NCBI RefSeq assembly: GCF_964253915.1
Contig: NZ_CAXUSG020000002.1
Span: forward strand, 724,291 to 788,290
DNA: 64,000 nt
Reading direction: 5' to 3'
From: Metarhizobium sp964253915
GTDB taxonomy: Bacteria; Pseudomonadota; Alphaproteobacteria; Rhizobiales; Rhizobiaceae
Each line of letters begins with the position of its first letter. Positions within the stretch are counted from its first letter, which is position 1. The notes under the pieces were generated by a model, which had not been told where the DNA came from, did not search any database, and saw nothing but the letters and a program-made list of their open reading frames with translations. The position numbers and the translations under genes are program-made. Shown in pieces: positions 1 to 8,376 of the stretch.

Positions 1-820
1 GGCCGTTACCAAGCGATTTTCCCATCGTCACGAAATCGGGAACGATGTCGAAGGCCTGATGTCCCCACATATGGTCTCCCATGCGGCCAAGGCCAGGCTG
101 TACCTCGTCGGCAATAAACAGCCCGCCGGCCCCGCGGACATGGGCGATGGCCTGCTCGAGATAACCCTTCGGCAAAAGCGGCAGGCCCTCGGTCGAGAAG
201 ATCGTGTCGAGCAGGATCGCTGCCGGCTTATAGCCCGCCGCTTGCAGCGACCGCACCGCCTCGGCGACACGATCCGCATAGTCCCGCGCCAGCGCTTGCG
301 GGTCCGCACCGGCATGGCTTAGATCGGGGATCGGCACCGCGCGGACATGGGGCCCAAGTGCTTCTGGCGCCGGCAAACCGGTCGTTGCGGCAGCGAGGCT
401 TGCCGAATTTCCATGATAACTGAAATCGCTGACGATGATGCCCTCGCCGCCGGTAAGGAAGCGGGCCATGCGCAGCGCCAGCTCGTTTGCTTCCGTGCCG
501 GTGCAGGTCAGCATCGCCACAGAGAGGTCCGGATGGAAGCTGGCCGTCAGGCGCTCTGCATAACGCACCACGTTTTCATGCAGATAGCGCGTGTGGATAT
601 TGATGCTCTCTGCCTGCCGACACAGGGCCTCAACGACATGCGGGTGGCAATGGCCGACATGCGGAACATTATTGTAGACATCAAGATAGCGGCGCCCCTC
701 GACATCCTCCACCCAGACGCCCTCACCGCGGACGAGCCGCAGCGGTTCGTCGTAGAACAGCGGCGAATGCCGGCCGAGAACAGCATACCGTCTCTCAAGT
801 AGATTTTTCTGGCTGAGCAT
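1..820 (-). CDS. Class-III pyridoxal-phosphate aminotransferase, C-terminus cut by window edge
   Basis: PLP enzyme that moves an amino group between an amine or omega-amino acid and a keto acid in the cytoplasm. About 273 codons are visible, roughly the first 60 percent of a normal family member. Class-III landmarks are present: the aspartate motif ADEVQPG, and MGKSLGNG just before the edge, whose lysine (about residue 268) is the PLP Schiff-base residue. The ATG at 818-820 follows a good GAGGGAAGG ribosome site. It is the last visible gene of a minus-strand operon behind an SDR dehydrogenase and an APC permease, suggesting uptake and transamination of an amine or amino acid. The substrate cannot be told from the sequence. 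Confidence 0.88.
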   Translation of the reverse strand, partial: MLSQKNLLERRYAVLGRHSPLFYDEPLRLVRGEGVWVEDVEGRRYLDVYNNVPHVGHCHPHVVEALCRQAESINIHTRYLHENVVRYAERLTASFHPDLSVAMLTCTGTEANELALRMARFLTGGEGIIVSDFSYHGNSASLAAATTGLPAPEALGPHVRAVPIPDLSHAGADPQALARDYADRVAEAVRSLQAAGYKPAAILLDTIFSTEGLPLLPKGYLEQAIAHVRGAGGLFIADEVQPGLGRMGDHMWGHQAFDIVPDFVTMGKSLGNG

Positions 821-869
821 TTCTGCCTTCCCTCTCGATTCGCGTACGTCCGGAGCCGGACAGATCGGG

Positions 870-910
870 GCATTTCCAGCAAAGGTGCGAAGCGGTTTTG
901 CTGGAAATGC
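870..910. repeat. Perfect 14-bp inverted repeat between permease and aminotransferase
   Basis: GCATTTCCAGCAAA at 870-883 pairs perfectly with TTTGCTGGAAATGC at 897-910 across a 13-base loop. It lies in the 104-bp gap inside the operon. There is no clear T-run, so an mRNA-processing hairpin or one of the palindromic intergenic repeats common in rhizobia fits better than a strict terminator. Confidence 0.7.
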
Positions 911-924
911 GGTAAAACAATGCG

Positions 925-2391
925 TTAGACGCGGGCTTCATCAGTGATCGCCGCATAGGCAGAGGGGCGATTGCGCTTGAGCCAACCCGCATAGATACCC
1001 CCCGTCACGAAGGCGACGGCGAGCAGGCCAGGCAGCGACAGGACGATGGCATTCTGGAAACCGGTAAGAAGATCGAAATTCTTCACCGCCAGCACCACCG
1101 TTGAAGCAAGGCCGACAAAACTTGCAAGCGGTGCGACAATGGTAGTCCACCAATGTGAGCGCCCCTTGCGGCGGAAATAGGCGACGACAGCAAGGCTGGT
1201 GATCGCCTGAAGCGCGATGACTCCGACCGTGCCGAAACCGATGCCGACCGCCCCGAGCTGCAGCAGCGGATCGAGACCGAGAACGAAGGCGATGGCGACC
1301 ACGACCACCGTCACCAGCGTGACCAGCACGCTTGCGGCATGCGGCGAAGCATGGACCGGATGCGGGCGACCGAGGAACGTCGGCAAGCAGGCCTGCCGAC
1401 CGAGCGCGAAGATGTAGCGGCTGCAGACGTTGTGGATCGCCAGATGCGTGGCGAACATGCTGGTGGCGAGGAACATCATCATGACCTTGGTGGCGAAACC
1501 GCCGACATACTGATTGCCGAGGTTGAAATAGAGTTCCGCCACCTGCTGCTGCGCCACCGCCTGCACATCCGGGCCGACGGCGCCGACAGTGATCCAGGTG
1601 GTCATGAAATAGAAGACCGATGTCAGGAGCACAGCGCCGAAGGTGGCGATGCCGATCGTGCGCGAGGGCGAATGGGTTTCCTCCGCGTAGAGAGCAGCCG
1701 ACTCAACGCCGATGAAACAGGTAAAGGCGAGCATGATCGCAATACCGGGCGCACCGCTCCAGACGGCATCGAGGCTCAGCACGGCGGCGGGGAAGGCAGC
1801 GGCGCCCTTGCTGCCGACGATGCTGACATTCAGTGCCAGCAGCACCGCAAACTCGACCGACAGCAGCACGGCGAGCATACGCGAACTGAAATCGATCTGG
1901 CGATAGCCGAGCACCGCCGCGATGAGGAGGGCGAAGGCGGCAGGCAGGACCCAATGGACCTGCAACCCGAAGACCTCGGCCAGCGCGACGGTGGTGAAGA
2001 ACGAAAAGTAGCCGACAACGCCGCAGACGAAGACGAGATAGGCCAGTAGCGCCAGAAAGGCTGCCCCCAGTCCGACAACGCCCCCGAAGCCACGGGCGAT
2101 ATAGGCGTAGAACGCCCCGACATTGACGACTTCCTTGCTCATGGCGTTGTAGCCGACCGTGAAGAGGCCGAGAATAACGGCCGCTGCCAAGAAGGTCAGA
2201 GGCAGGCCCATGCCATTGCCGAAGGCAAAGGCGACGGGCACGACGCCCAGCACGCCCGCCATCGGCGCGGCAGCGGCAACGATCAGGAAGATAAGACGAA
2301 CCGCGCCCAGTGTCGGGCGAAACGAGACGGCCTCGTCCACTGTCGCTGCCGTCGGAGATGCCCCCACCAGAGGGGTGTTCTGAATTGTCAT
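925..2391 (-). CDS. APC-family amino acid/polyamine permease
   Basis: Predicted 488-residue inner-membrane secondary transporter of the amino acid-polyamine-organocation superfamily. About twelve long hydrophobic segments run from near residue 25 to near 470. The first, LGAVRLIFLIVAAAAPMAG, is the glycine/alanine-rich helix usual at the APC N-terminus. The ATG at 2389-2391 is chosen because it is preceded by GGAGGAAA; the frame stays open upstream but without family similarity. It sits between an SDR gene and an aminotransferase on the same strand and probably imports their substrate, an amine or amino acid. The exact ligand is unknown. Confidence 0.85.
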   Translation of the reverse strand: MTIQNTPLVGASPTAATVDEAVSFRPTLGAVRLIFLIVAAAAPMAGVLGVVPVAFAFGNGMGLPLTFLAAAVILGLFTVGYNAMSKEVVNVGAFYAYIARGFGGVVGLGAAFLALLAYLVFVCGVVGYFSFFTTVALAEVFGLQVHWVLPAAFALLIAAVLGYRQIDFSSRMLAVLLSVEFAVLLALNVSIVGSKGAAAFPAAVLSLDAVWSGAPGIAIMLAFTCFIGVESAALYAEETHSPSRTIGIATFGAVLLTSVFYFMTTWITVGAVGPDVQAVAQQQVAELYFNLGNQYVGGFATKVMMMFLATSMFATHLAIHNVCSRYIFALGRQACLPTFLGRPHPVHASPHAASVLVTLVTVVVVAIAFVLGLDPLLQLGAVGIGFGTVGVIALQAITSLAVVAYFRRKGRSHWWTTIVAPLASFVGLASTVVLAVKNFDLLTGFQNAIVLSLPGLLAVAFVTGGIYAGWLKRNRPSAYAAITDEARV

Positions 2392-2476
2392 AGGTTTCCT
2401 CCATGGGCAAGCGCCATCCTCACGCCGTGCCCCGTGACAAAGATGAATTGATCTGGATCGGCGGGTGGCCGCGGTG

Positions 2477-3292
2477 TTACGCCTTGTCGAGGCCCTTCGC
2501 GCCCACAGCGTCTTCGTCCGCAAAGATCGGGCTTTCTGGAAGCGTGCTGCCGCCATCGACGATGATCGTCTGACCGGTGATGTAGCCTGCAATATCGCTG
2601 GCGAGGAACAGCATAGCGTGCGCAATATCCTCCGGCGCGCCGAGCCGACGCATCGGTACATACTTCGCCATCACTTTCTGCCCCTGCTCGTCGGCGAGAA
2701 GGTCCATGGCCGGCGTTTTGATAAAGCCCGGCTCGACGCCATTGACGGTGATGCCGTCATGGGCGAGCTCGATGGCCGCCGTGCGGATGAAACCGTTCAG
2801 CCCGCTCTTGCCCGCAGCATAGTAGGACGACCCCGGCATGGCGACACGCGGTCCGGTGACGGACGAGGTGAACAGCAGCCGGCCACCGCGCTGACGGCGC
2901 AGATGCGGGATCGCCGCCTTCGAAAGCCGGAAGGCACCTTTCAAGTTGACGCTCAGAGATTCCTCCAGCTGCCCGTCGTCAAGATCCTCGACCAGGCCGC
3001 CGGCAAAGCACGCCGCATTGTGGACGACGATATCGAGCCGGCCGGTGCGCGCGACCGTCGCAGCAATGGCATCATCGATCTGATCGGCATGGCCGACATC
3101 CAGGACCTGGAGGACCGCCCTCCCGCCGGCCGCAACGATCTCGTCGACGACGGCGCGGCCGGTGCGTTCGGTTCGCGTGGCCACGATGACATCGGCACCT
3201 GCGCTTGCGAAAATCCGGGCGATGGACGCGCCGATGCCCTGGCCGGAGCCGGTTACGAAGGCGGTTTTTCCCGCCAGAGACAGTTCGATCAT
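2477..3292 (-). CDS. SDR-family NAD(P)-dependent oxidoreductase
   Basis: Classical 271-residue short-chain dehydrogenase. The Rossmann cofactor motif TGSGQGIG is at residues 14-21, the NAG-type motif reads HNAA at 91-94, and the catalytic set is Ser144, Tyr158 and Lys162 (YAAGK). The C-terminus carries the usual GQTIIVDGG segment. It would oxidise a secondary alcohol or reduce a ketone using NAD(P). It is the first gene of a minus-strand operon with a permease and an aminotransferase, so it may act on an amino alcohol or its keto product. The divergent TetR gene and paired palindromes upstream suggest local repression. Confidence 0.9.
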   Translation of the reverse strand: MIELSLAGKTAFVTGSGQGIGASIARIFASAGADVIVATRTERTGRAVVDEIVAAGGRAVLQVLDVGHADQIDDAIAATVARTGRLDIVVHNAACFAGGLVEDLDDGQLEESLSVNLKGAFRLSKAAIPHLRRQRGGRLLFTSSVTGPRVAMPGSSYYAAGKSGLNGFIRTAAIELAHDGITVNGVEPGFIKTPAMDLLADEQGQKVMAKYVPMRRLGAPEDIAHAMLFLASDIAGYITGQTIIVDGGSTLPESPIFADEDAVGAKGLDKA

Positions 3293-3351
3293 TCGGGTTC
3301 CCCTGAGTTTCGAGCCGGTATGCCGGCCTCCATGACGAATTCAAAATATTC

Positions 3352-3403
3352 GAACATTTCGTTCATTGCAAGATGATTAGTACGGTAATTGAACTTTTTG
3401 TTC
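3352..3403. promoter_or_regulatory. Paired GAAC-N5-GTTC operator candidates
   Basis: Two copies of the same palindrome lie in the divergent SDR/tetR gap: GAACATTTCGTTC at 3352-3364 and GAACTTTTTGTTC at 3391-3403, 39 bp start to start. The match extends outward on both sides (TT or TC before, ATT after). Position, symmetry and duplication fit a site bound by the adjacent TetR-type repressor; binding itself is inferred. Confidence 0.6.
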
Positions 3404-3459
3404 ATTTATTGGAGAGATCTCCTCTTTCCGCTGCAGTTCTGGCGCGCTATAGAAACCAG

Positions 3460-4089
3460 ATGACAGAACTCCGTCCTTTAAGCCTGCGCGACAGGAACCG
3501 CCTGAGAACGCGTCAGGAACTCCTAGACGCCGTGCTAGACCTATTTGCCGAGGGTGGCCTCAGCGTCTGTTCGGTCGAAGCGGCGGCCAAGCGTGCCGGC
3601 GCATCGAAGACGACCGCCTATTCCTATTTTCCTGATGGCCTGAACGAGATGTTGCGTGACATCTACCGGTTGATTGCGCAGCGTGTGCTGGAACAGGCTA
3701 CGCGGCTCAGGGACGCCGAGGAGCGCCCGGAAGCACGCATTTTTGCCCTTGCACAAGCGCTTCTGGATGTTTGCTCCGAACCTAAGGTTGGCCGGTTCTA
3801 CATGATGCTGAGCCCCGCGCTGAGCCCGCTGCTTGAACCTGTTGTGGGCGAAGCGTCCACCAAATTCAGGGAAATGATTTCCAGCGATCTGACGATTGCG
3901 GGCAAAGTCCCGGCGCAAGCAGCGAACTATGCAGTGCTCGTTAGTGGCGCCCTGCGAGAATCAGCAACAGCAGTCGCAAAAGATCCCAACCGCAAGGAAC
4001 CCATCCTCGATGCGATACGAGACCTGATCTACGCTATTATGCAGCCTCTCGATCGCCGGTTGGATGTACATCCCCCTTCTGTGGCATAA
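3460..4089 (+). CDS. TetR/AcrR-family transcriptional regulator
   Basis: Predicted 209-residue one-component regulator. An N-terminal helix-turn-helix occupies about residues 20-58 (LSVCSVEAAAKRAGASKTT then AYSYF), followed by an all-helical ligand-binding and dimerisation domain. The frame also opens upstream at 3373, but the ATG at 3460 gives normal family length and leaves the second palindrome outside the gene. It is divergent from the SDR-permease-aminotransferase operon, the usual layout for a local repressor that also controls itself. The ligand is unknown, probably a substrate or product of the divergent operon. Confidence 0.85.
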   Translation: MTELRPLSLRDRNRLRTRQELLDAVLDLFAEGGLSVCSVEAAAKRAGASKTTAYSYFPDGLNEMLRDIYRLIAQRVLEQATRLRDAEERPEARIFALAQALLDVCSEPKVGRFYMMLSPALSPLLEPVVGEASTKFREMISSDLTIAGKVPAQAANYAVLVSGALRESATAVAKDPNRKEPILDAIRDLIYAIMQPLDRRLDVHPPSVA

Positions 4090-4188
4090 TCAACGTTACA
4101 GGCAATGGATGAAAAGCAATGGCCACTGCAGGCCGCGGTCAGGCTCGGTTCGCAAACAAGCAGCCGAAGTCATCGCTTGGGCGGCCTT

Positions 4189-5103
4189 CTATGCCGGCGA
4201 ACCTCTTCCGTCCTGAACATCCTTCAATTCGGCGATCAACCAATCCCGGAAGATCACGGCTTCAGGCGCAGTCCGCTCGGCCGAGCGAACGGTCAAGATG
4301 AAGTGGGATTCATTTATCGATATGCCTTCGGCGAGAGGCACATGGAGGTGCCGTTCCTTTAGGTAATGCATCGTATAGCTCTGCTGGACGATGCATGGTC
4401 CAAAACCGGCAGCAGTCAGTTCAAGGGCGATGAGCGAATTGTCGGTCATCGTGTTGACCCGCAATGCGGCTTCACTGAGATCGTGTTTGCGCAGGATCTT
4501 CGTCCAGCGATCCTCACAACCCATGATCTGCACGACGCCTCCCTTCAGAAGAGAGAGCAGCCTTTCGCGGTCGCAGTCGCCGGCAATCGCCTCATCCTTC
4601 CTAGCAACGAGGACGGAGGTTTCTCGCCACAAGGGGCGCACTTCGAACTCGCTCCAATGGCCGTCTCCAAAACGAACATCAACATCGACGCTCGTCGACG
4701 TATCGGCCCACACCGCCGCCAGCAACCTGATCTTGATATGCGGAAACTTCGCATAGAATTTCGGGAGAAGCGGCGCAATCCAGGTCGTCGCGAACAGGAG
4801 CGAAGCCCGGACAGAGACATGGGTGTGCTGGCTGCGACCAAACAGACCTGCAGTCGAGACCGTCAATTCGTCGAATGTTCTCGCGACACTGGGCAGATAG
4901 GCCCGGCCGACATCGGTCAGTTGCAAGCCTCGGGGCAATCTTTTGAACAGCTGAAACCGTAAATGCTGCTCGAGAGAGCGGACCTGATGGCTGACGGCTG
5001 CCGGCGTGAGATTGAGTTCTGCCGCCGCGGCCGAAAAGCTCGATGACCGCGCTGCCGCCTCGAAAGCGCGCAGCCATTGAAGAGGCGGAAGTGCATAGGC
5101 CAT
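4189..5103 (-). CDS. LysR-family transcriptional regulator (GcvA-like)
   Basis: Predicted 304-residue LysR regulator. The N-terminal winged helix-turn-helix (PPLQWLRAFEAAARSSSFSA through LTDVGRAYLP) resembles the GcvA/AmpR branch, and a periplasmic-binding-protein-like effector domain follows from about residue 90. The start is placed at the ATG 5101-5103, which opens the canonical domain; the frame extends to 5172 with a non-family hydrophobic stretch. It is divergent from the GMC oxidoreductase gene at 5251, so it probably controls the large catabolic operon to its right. The inducer is unknown. Confidence 0.85.
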   Translation of the reverse strand: MAYALPPLQWLRAFEAAARSSSFSAAAAELNLTPAAVSHQVRSLEQHLRFQLFKRLPRGLQLTDVGRAYLPSVARTFDELTVSTAGLFGRSQHTHVSVRASLLFATTWIAPLLPKFYAKFPHIKIRLLAAVWADTSTSVDVDVRFGDGHWSEFEVRPLWRETSVLVARKDEAIAGDCDRERLLSLLKGGVVQIMGCEDRWTKILRKHDLSEAALRVNTMTDNSLIALELTAAGFGPCIVQQSYTMHYLKERHLHVPLAEGISINESHFILTVRSAERTAPEAVIFRDWLIAELKDVQDGRGSPA

Positions 5104-5250
5104 GGCCGATCTCGCTTCAAATAAAATGATGCCTAACAGCAATAAAGCTTTGTTTGACTTTGGCCAAGCCACGAATGAACTTTAGCGCAGGGAGACGGGG
5201 CATGAGGCGGCGAAGCCAAATGCATCCTGTAGAGGCCGGAGGGCCACATT

Positions 5251-6864
5251 TTGAATACATTTGACTACATCGTTGTGGGCGCGGGCTCTGCCGGTTGCGT
5301 TCTGGCCGACCGTCTTTCCAGAAACGGGACCAACCGGGTGCTGGTCCTGGAGGCCGGCGGTTCGGACAAGAGCTTCTGGATACGGACGCCGATCGGCTAC
5401 GGCCGGACCTTCTTCGATTCGCGCATCAACTGGATGTACACGACCGAGGCGGATCCGCAGACCAACGGCCGCACCAGCTATTGGCCGCGCGGCAAGGTCG
5501 TGGGCGGTTCGAGCTCGATCAACGCGCTCATCTATTGTCGTGGACTTCCCGCCGATTTCGACGACTGGGAAGCGGCCGGCGCACAGGGCTGGGGCTGGAA
5601 CAATGTCCGTCCGCACTATGAGGCAATCGAAAGCCGAATCCTTGCGAACGGCGAGATAGAGGGCAGCGGCCCGCTCTTCGTCAGCGACGTCCGCAACGAT
5701 GTTCACCCGTCGAACCGGCATTATTTCAGCATGGCCGAGGAACTCGGCCTGCCTGTGACGGACGACTGCAATGGTCCCTCGCCCGAAGGCGTCACCCGTT
5801 ACCGGATCACGACGCGACGCGGAAAAAGGTGGTCTGCTGCCGATGCGTTCCTGAAACCGGCCCTCGGCCGCCCGAACCTCACCCTGCTCAAAAACTGCCT
5901 GGTGGACCGCATCCTTATCGAAGATCGGCGGGCCACGGGCGTATCGATTCGGACGGCATCCGGCGCTCAGGTCTTCAAGGCACGGAAGGAGATCATCGTC
6001 AGCGCAGGAGCCGTCAATTCGCCCAAGCTGCTCCAGGCCTCCGGAATCGGCCCGGGCGCGCTTCTTCAACGGCTCGACATTCCGCTTGTCGTTGCAAACG
6101 ACAATGTCGGCGCCAATCTCCAGGACCATCTCGGCATCAACTACTATTACAAGGCGACCGAGCCCACCTTGAATTCAATGCTGTCGCCGTGGTGGGGCAA
6201 GGCGATCCAAGGTGCGCGCTACATCCTGACCCGCCGCGGGCCGCTGAGCCTGAGCGTCAACCAATGCGGCGGGTTCGTCCGTTCGAAAGAGGGGCTCGCG
6301 CGACCCGATCAGCAGCTGTACCTAAACCCCGTCACCTACACGACCGCACCGTCCGACAAGCGACCGATCATCAATCCCGACCCCTTCCCAGGCTATATTC
6401 TTTCGTTCCAACCGACTCAGCCGACAAGCCGAGGCACGATCGAGATCGTCTCGCAAAACCCGGAAGACGCTCCGAAGATCGTTCCGAATTATCTCTCGAC
6501 GTCAAAGGATCTGAACGACGTGATCGCCGGCGGCCGCCTGATCCAGCGCATGGCGGACACGGCCGCGATGCGCCGTTTCGCGAAGGAGGCAATGGCGCCC
6601 GATATCCTGACTCTGGACGACGACGGCATTCTTGACGATTTCCGCAAGCGGTGCGGCAGCGTCTTTCATCCGGTATCGACCTGTCGCATGGCGAAGGACG
6701 CGGCGACAGGTGTCACGGACTGCGAGCTGCGTGTCTTCGGCGTCATGGGCCTACGTGTCGCCGATGCGTCCTCTTTCCCCAACATCACCTCGGGAAACAC
6801 GAACGCGCCCACCATCATGCTCGCCCATCGCGCAGCCGATCTGATCCTCGAAGCCGTCACATAA
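5251..6864 (+). CDS. GMC-family FAD-dependent oxidoreductase (choline dehydrogenase-like)
   Basis: A 537-residue flavoprotein of the glucose-methanol-choline family that oxidises an alcohol to an aldehyde or ketone. The FAD-binding GAGSAG motif is at about residues 10-15, and RGKVVGGSSSINALI is the family signature. The active-site pair is His473 (in HPVSTCRM) and Asn516 (in SGNTNAP). The start is TTG, because no ATG precedes the FAD motif and a purine-rich site lies upstream. It heads an operon with two enolase-superfamily enzymes and a peptide-type importer, so a sugar alcohol, polyol or glycoside is more plausible than choline. This is inference. Confidence 0.88.
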   Translation: MNTFDYIVVGAGSAGCVLADRLSRNGTNRVLVLEAGGSDKSFWIRTPIGYGRTFFDSRINWMYTTEADPQTNGRTSYWPRGKVVGGSSSINALIYCRGLPADFDDWEAAGAQGWGWNNVRPHYEAIESRILANGEIEGSGPLFVSDVRNDVHPSNRHYFSMAEELGLPVTDDCNGPSPEGVTRYRITTRRGKRWSAADAFLKPALGRPNLTLLKNCLVDRILIEDRRATGVSIRTASGAQVFKARKEIIVSAGAVNSPKLLQASGIGPGALLQRLDIPLVVANDNVGANLQDHLGINYYYKATEPTLNSMLSPWWGKAIQGARYILTRRGPLSLSVNQCGGFVRSKEGLARPDQQLYLNPVTYTTAPSDKRPIINPDPFPGYILSFQPTQPTSRGTIEIVSQNPEDAPKIVPNYLSTSKDLNDVIAGGRLIQRMADTAAMRRFAKEAMAPDILTLDDDGILDDFRKRCGSVFHPVSTCRMAKDAATGVTDCELRVFGVMGLRVADASSFPNITSGNTNAPTIMLAHRAADLILEAVT

Positions 6865-6896
6865 CCCGATCGACAATCCCTTGGGATGGAATGCGA

Positions 6897-8006
6897 ATGA
6901 AAATCTGCAAGCTCGAAACTTTCACCGATCCGTTCGTCGGCGTCGTGCGCCTGACATGCGAGGACGGCACCATGGGCTGGGGCCAACTCTCCACCTACAA
7001 TGCGGATATCACGGCAACGGTCTTTCACCGCCAGATCGCCTCGTGGTCCCTCGGGCGCGATACAGGCGACCTTGAGGCGCTGGTGAGGGAAATTCCCGAA
7101 CGCGAACACAAGTTCTTCTCCTGCGCCTATCTTTATCGTGCGCTGTCTGGGCTCGATACGGCGATATGGGATTGGCGTGGCAAGGCCGCTGAAAAGCCGG
7201 TGGCCGCGCTTCTCGGCGGCTCAGCCGGCTCGCTGCGCGCCTATGCCTCCTCCATGCGTCGCGATATCACGCCGCAAGACGAGGCCATGCGCCTGCTGCA
7301 ATTGCGCGACCGGTACGGTTTCGACGCCTTCAAGTTCCGCATCGGCTCGGAATGCGGGCACGACAGGGACGAATGGGACGGCCGGACCGACAGCATCGTT
7401 CAGACCGTCCGCAGGACGCTGGGGAATGATGCCGCGCTGCTGGTCGACGCCAATTCCTGTTACTCGCCGCGCCGGGCGATCGAGGTCGGCAAGATGCTCG
7501 AAGCCAACGGCGTCGAGCACTTCGAGGAGCCTTGCCCCTATTGGGAGATGGAGCAAACCCGCGAGGTCGCCGCGGCGCTGTCGCTCGACGTGACGGGTGG
7601 CGAACAGGATTTCGACATGCAGCACTGGAAGCGGATGATCGCCATGAAGGCGGTGGACATCGTCCAGCCCGATATCCTCTACATGGGCGGCATGACGCGC
7701 TCGCTGGAGGTTGCCCGCATGGCCGAGGCGGCAGGCCTGCCCTGCACGCCGCACAGCGCCAACCTGTCGCTCGTGACCCTGTTCACGATGCACTTTCTCC
7801 GCGCGATCCCGAACGCTGGCAAATATCTCGAATTCTCGATCGAGGGGCCTGACTACTATCCGTGGCAGGAAGGGCTTTTCGTCGACGATCCCTACACCGT
7901 GACGAACGGCACGGTGACCGTCAGCGATCGTCCGGGCTGGGGCGTGGAAATCTCCCCTGATTGGCTCGCCCGGTCGCAGTATCAGAAAAGCGAGATCGCA
8001 GCATGA
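6897..8006 (+). CDS. Enolase-superfamily enzyme (mandelate racemase/muconate lactonizing type)
   Basis: About 369 residues with the two-domain enolase-superfamily fold. The expected active-site ladder is visible: K146-F-R148 in place of the usual KxK, Asp184 (LLVDAN), Glu210 (HFEEP), Glu236 (GGEQD) and the His286 base (TPHSAN). Enzymes of this subgroup abstract a proton next to a carboxylate, usually to dehydrate or epimerise an acid sugar. An ATG at 6891 is also in frame; 6897 is preferred because GGGATGGA lies six bases upstream. The stop overlaps the next ATG (ATGA). Reaction and substrate are unresolved. Confidence 0.85.
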   Translation: MKICKLETFTDPFVGVVRLTCEDGTMGWGQLSTYNADITATVFHRQIASWSLGRDTGDLEALVREIPEREHKFFSCAYLYRALSGLDTAIWDWRGKAAEKPVAALLGGSAGSLRAYASSMRRDITPQDEAMRLLQLRDRYGFDAFKFRIGSECGHDRDEWDGRTDSIVQTVRRTLGNDAALLVDANSCYSPRRAIEVGKMLEANGVEHFEEPCPYWEMEQTREVAAALSLDVTGGEQDFDMQHWKRMIAMKAVDIVQPDILYMGGMTRSLEVARMAEAAGLPCTPHSANLSLVTLFTMHFLRAIPNAGKYLEFSIEGPDYYPWQEGLFVDDPYTVTNGTVTVSDRPGWGVEISPDWLARSQYQKSEIAA

Positions 8007-8341
8007 CCCTGACCGATGAAGACCTTGTCGATGTCGCGCGCCGGCGGGGATGCCGGATTGTCACCAGCGGGCAAACCACGGTCGACGGCGAGGAAGAAGC
8101 GATTGACGCCGCCAACGGCACCGAATTCGGCCTCGTCGCCGGCATCCATGCGCGCGACATCGGCAAGGCCTTGAAAATCGCGCGGCGCGCCGAGGCCGGT
8201 CAGGTCACGGTCAAAGACTATTGGGCCGGGGGCATCGAAGTGCCGTTCGGCGGCACCAAGAAGTCCGGCTTCGGGCGGGAAAAAGGGCTCGAAGGGATCG
8301 ATGCCTACACACGCACGAAGGCGATCACCCTCCGCCATTGA
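8003..8341 (+). pseudogene. Truncated aldehyde dehydrogenase: C-terminal remnant with new N-terminus
   Basis: A 112-codon frame whose last 80 residues match the C-terminal end of NAD-dependent aldehyde dehydrogenases (ANGTEFGLVAGIHARDI, PFGGTKKSGFGREKG). The cofactor domain and the catalytic Cys and Glu are missing, so it cannot be a working dehydrogenase. The first 30 residues do not resemble the family. It starts in an ATGA overlap with the upstream enolase gene and is followed by a binding-protein gene, so it is probably still translated. A large internal deletion of a formerly full-length gene is the simplest explanation; a small repurposed protein is possible. Confidence 0.75.
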
Positions 8342-8376
8342 GCGGAAAGCAATCCATGATTCACAGGGAGGCAGGC

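Noticed and set aside
5117..5157. Imperfect TCAAATAAA/TTTGTTTGA inverted repeat as a LysR operator
   Set aside because: Only 8 of 9 positions match over a wide spacing in an AT-rich gap; too weak to list as a site.
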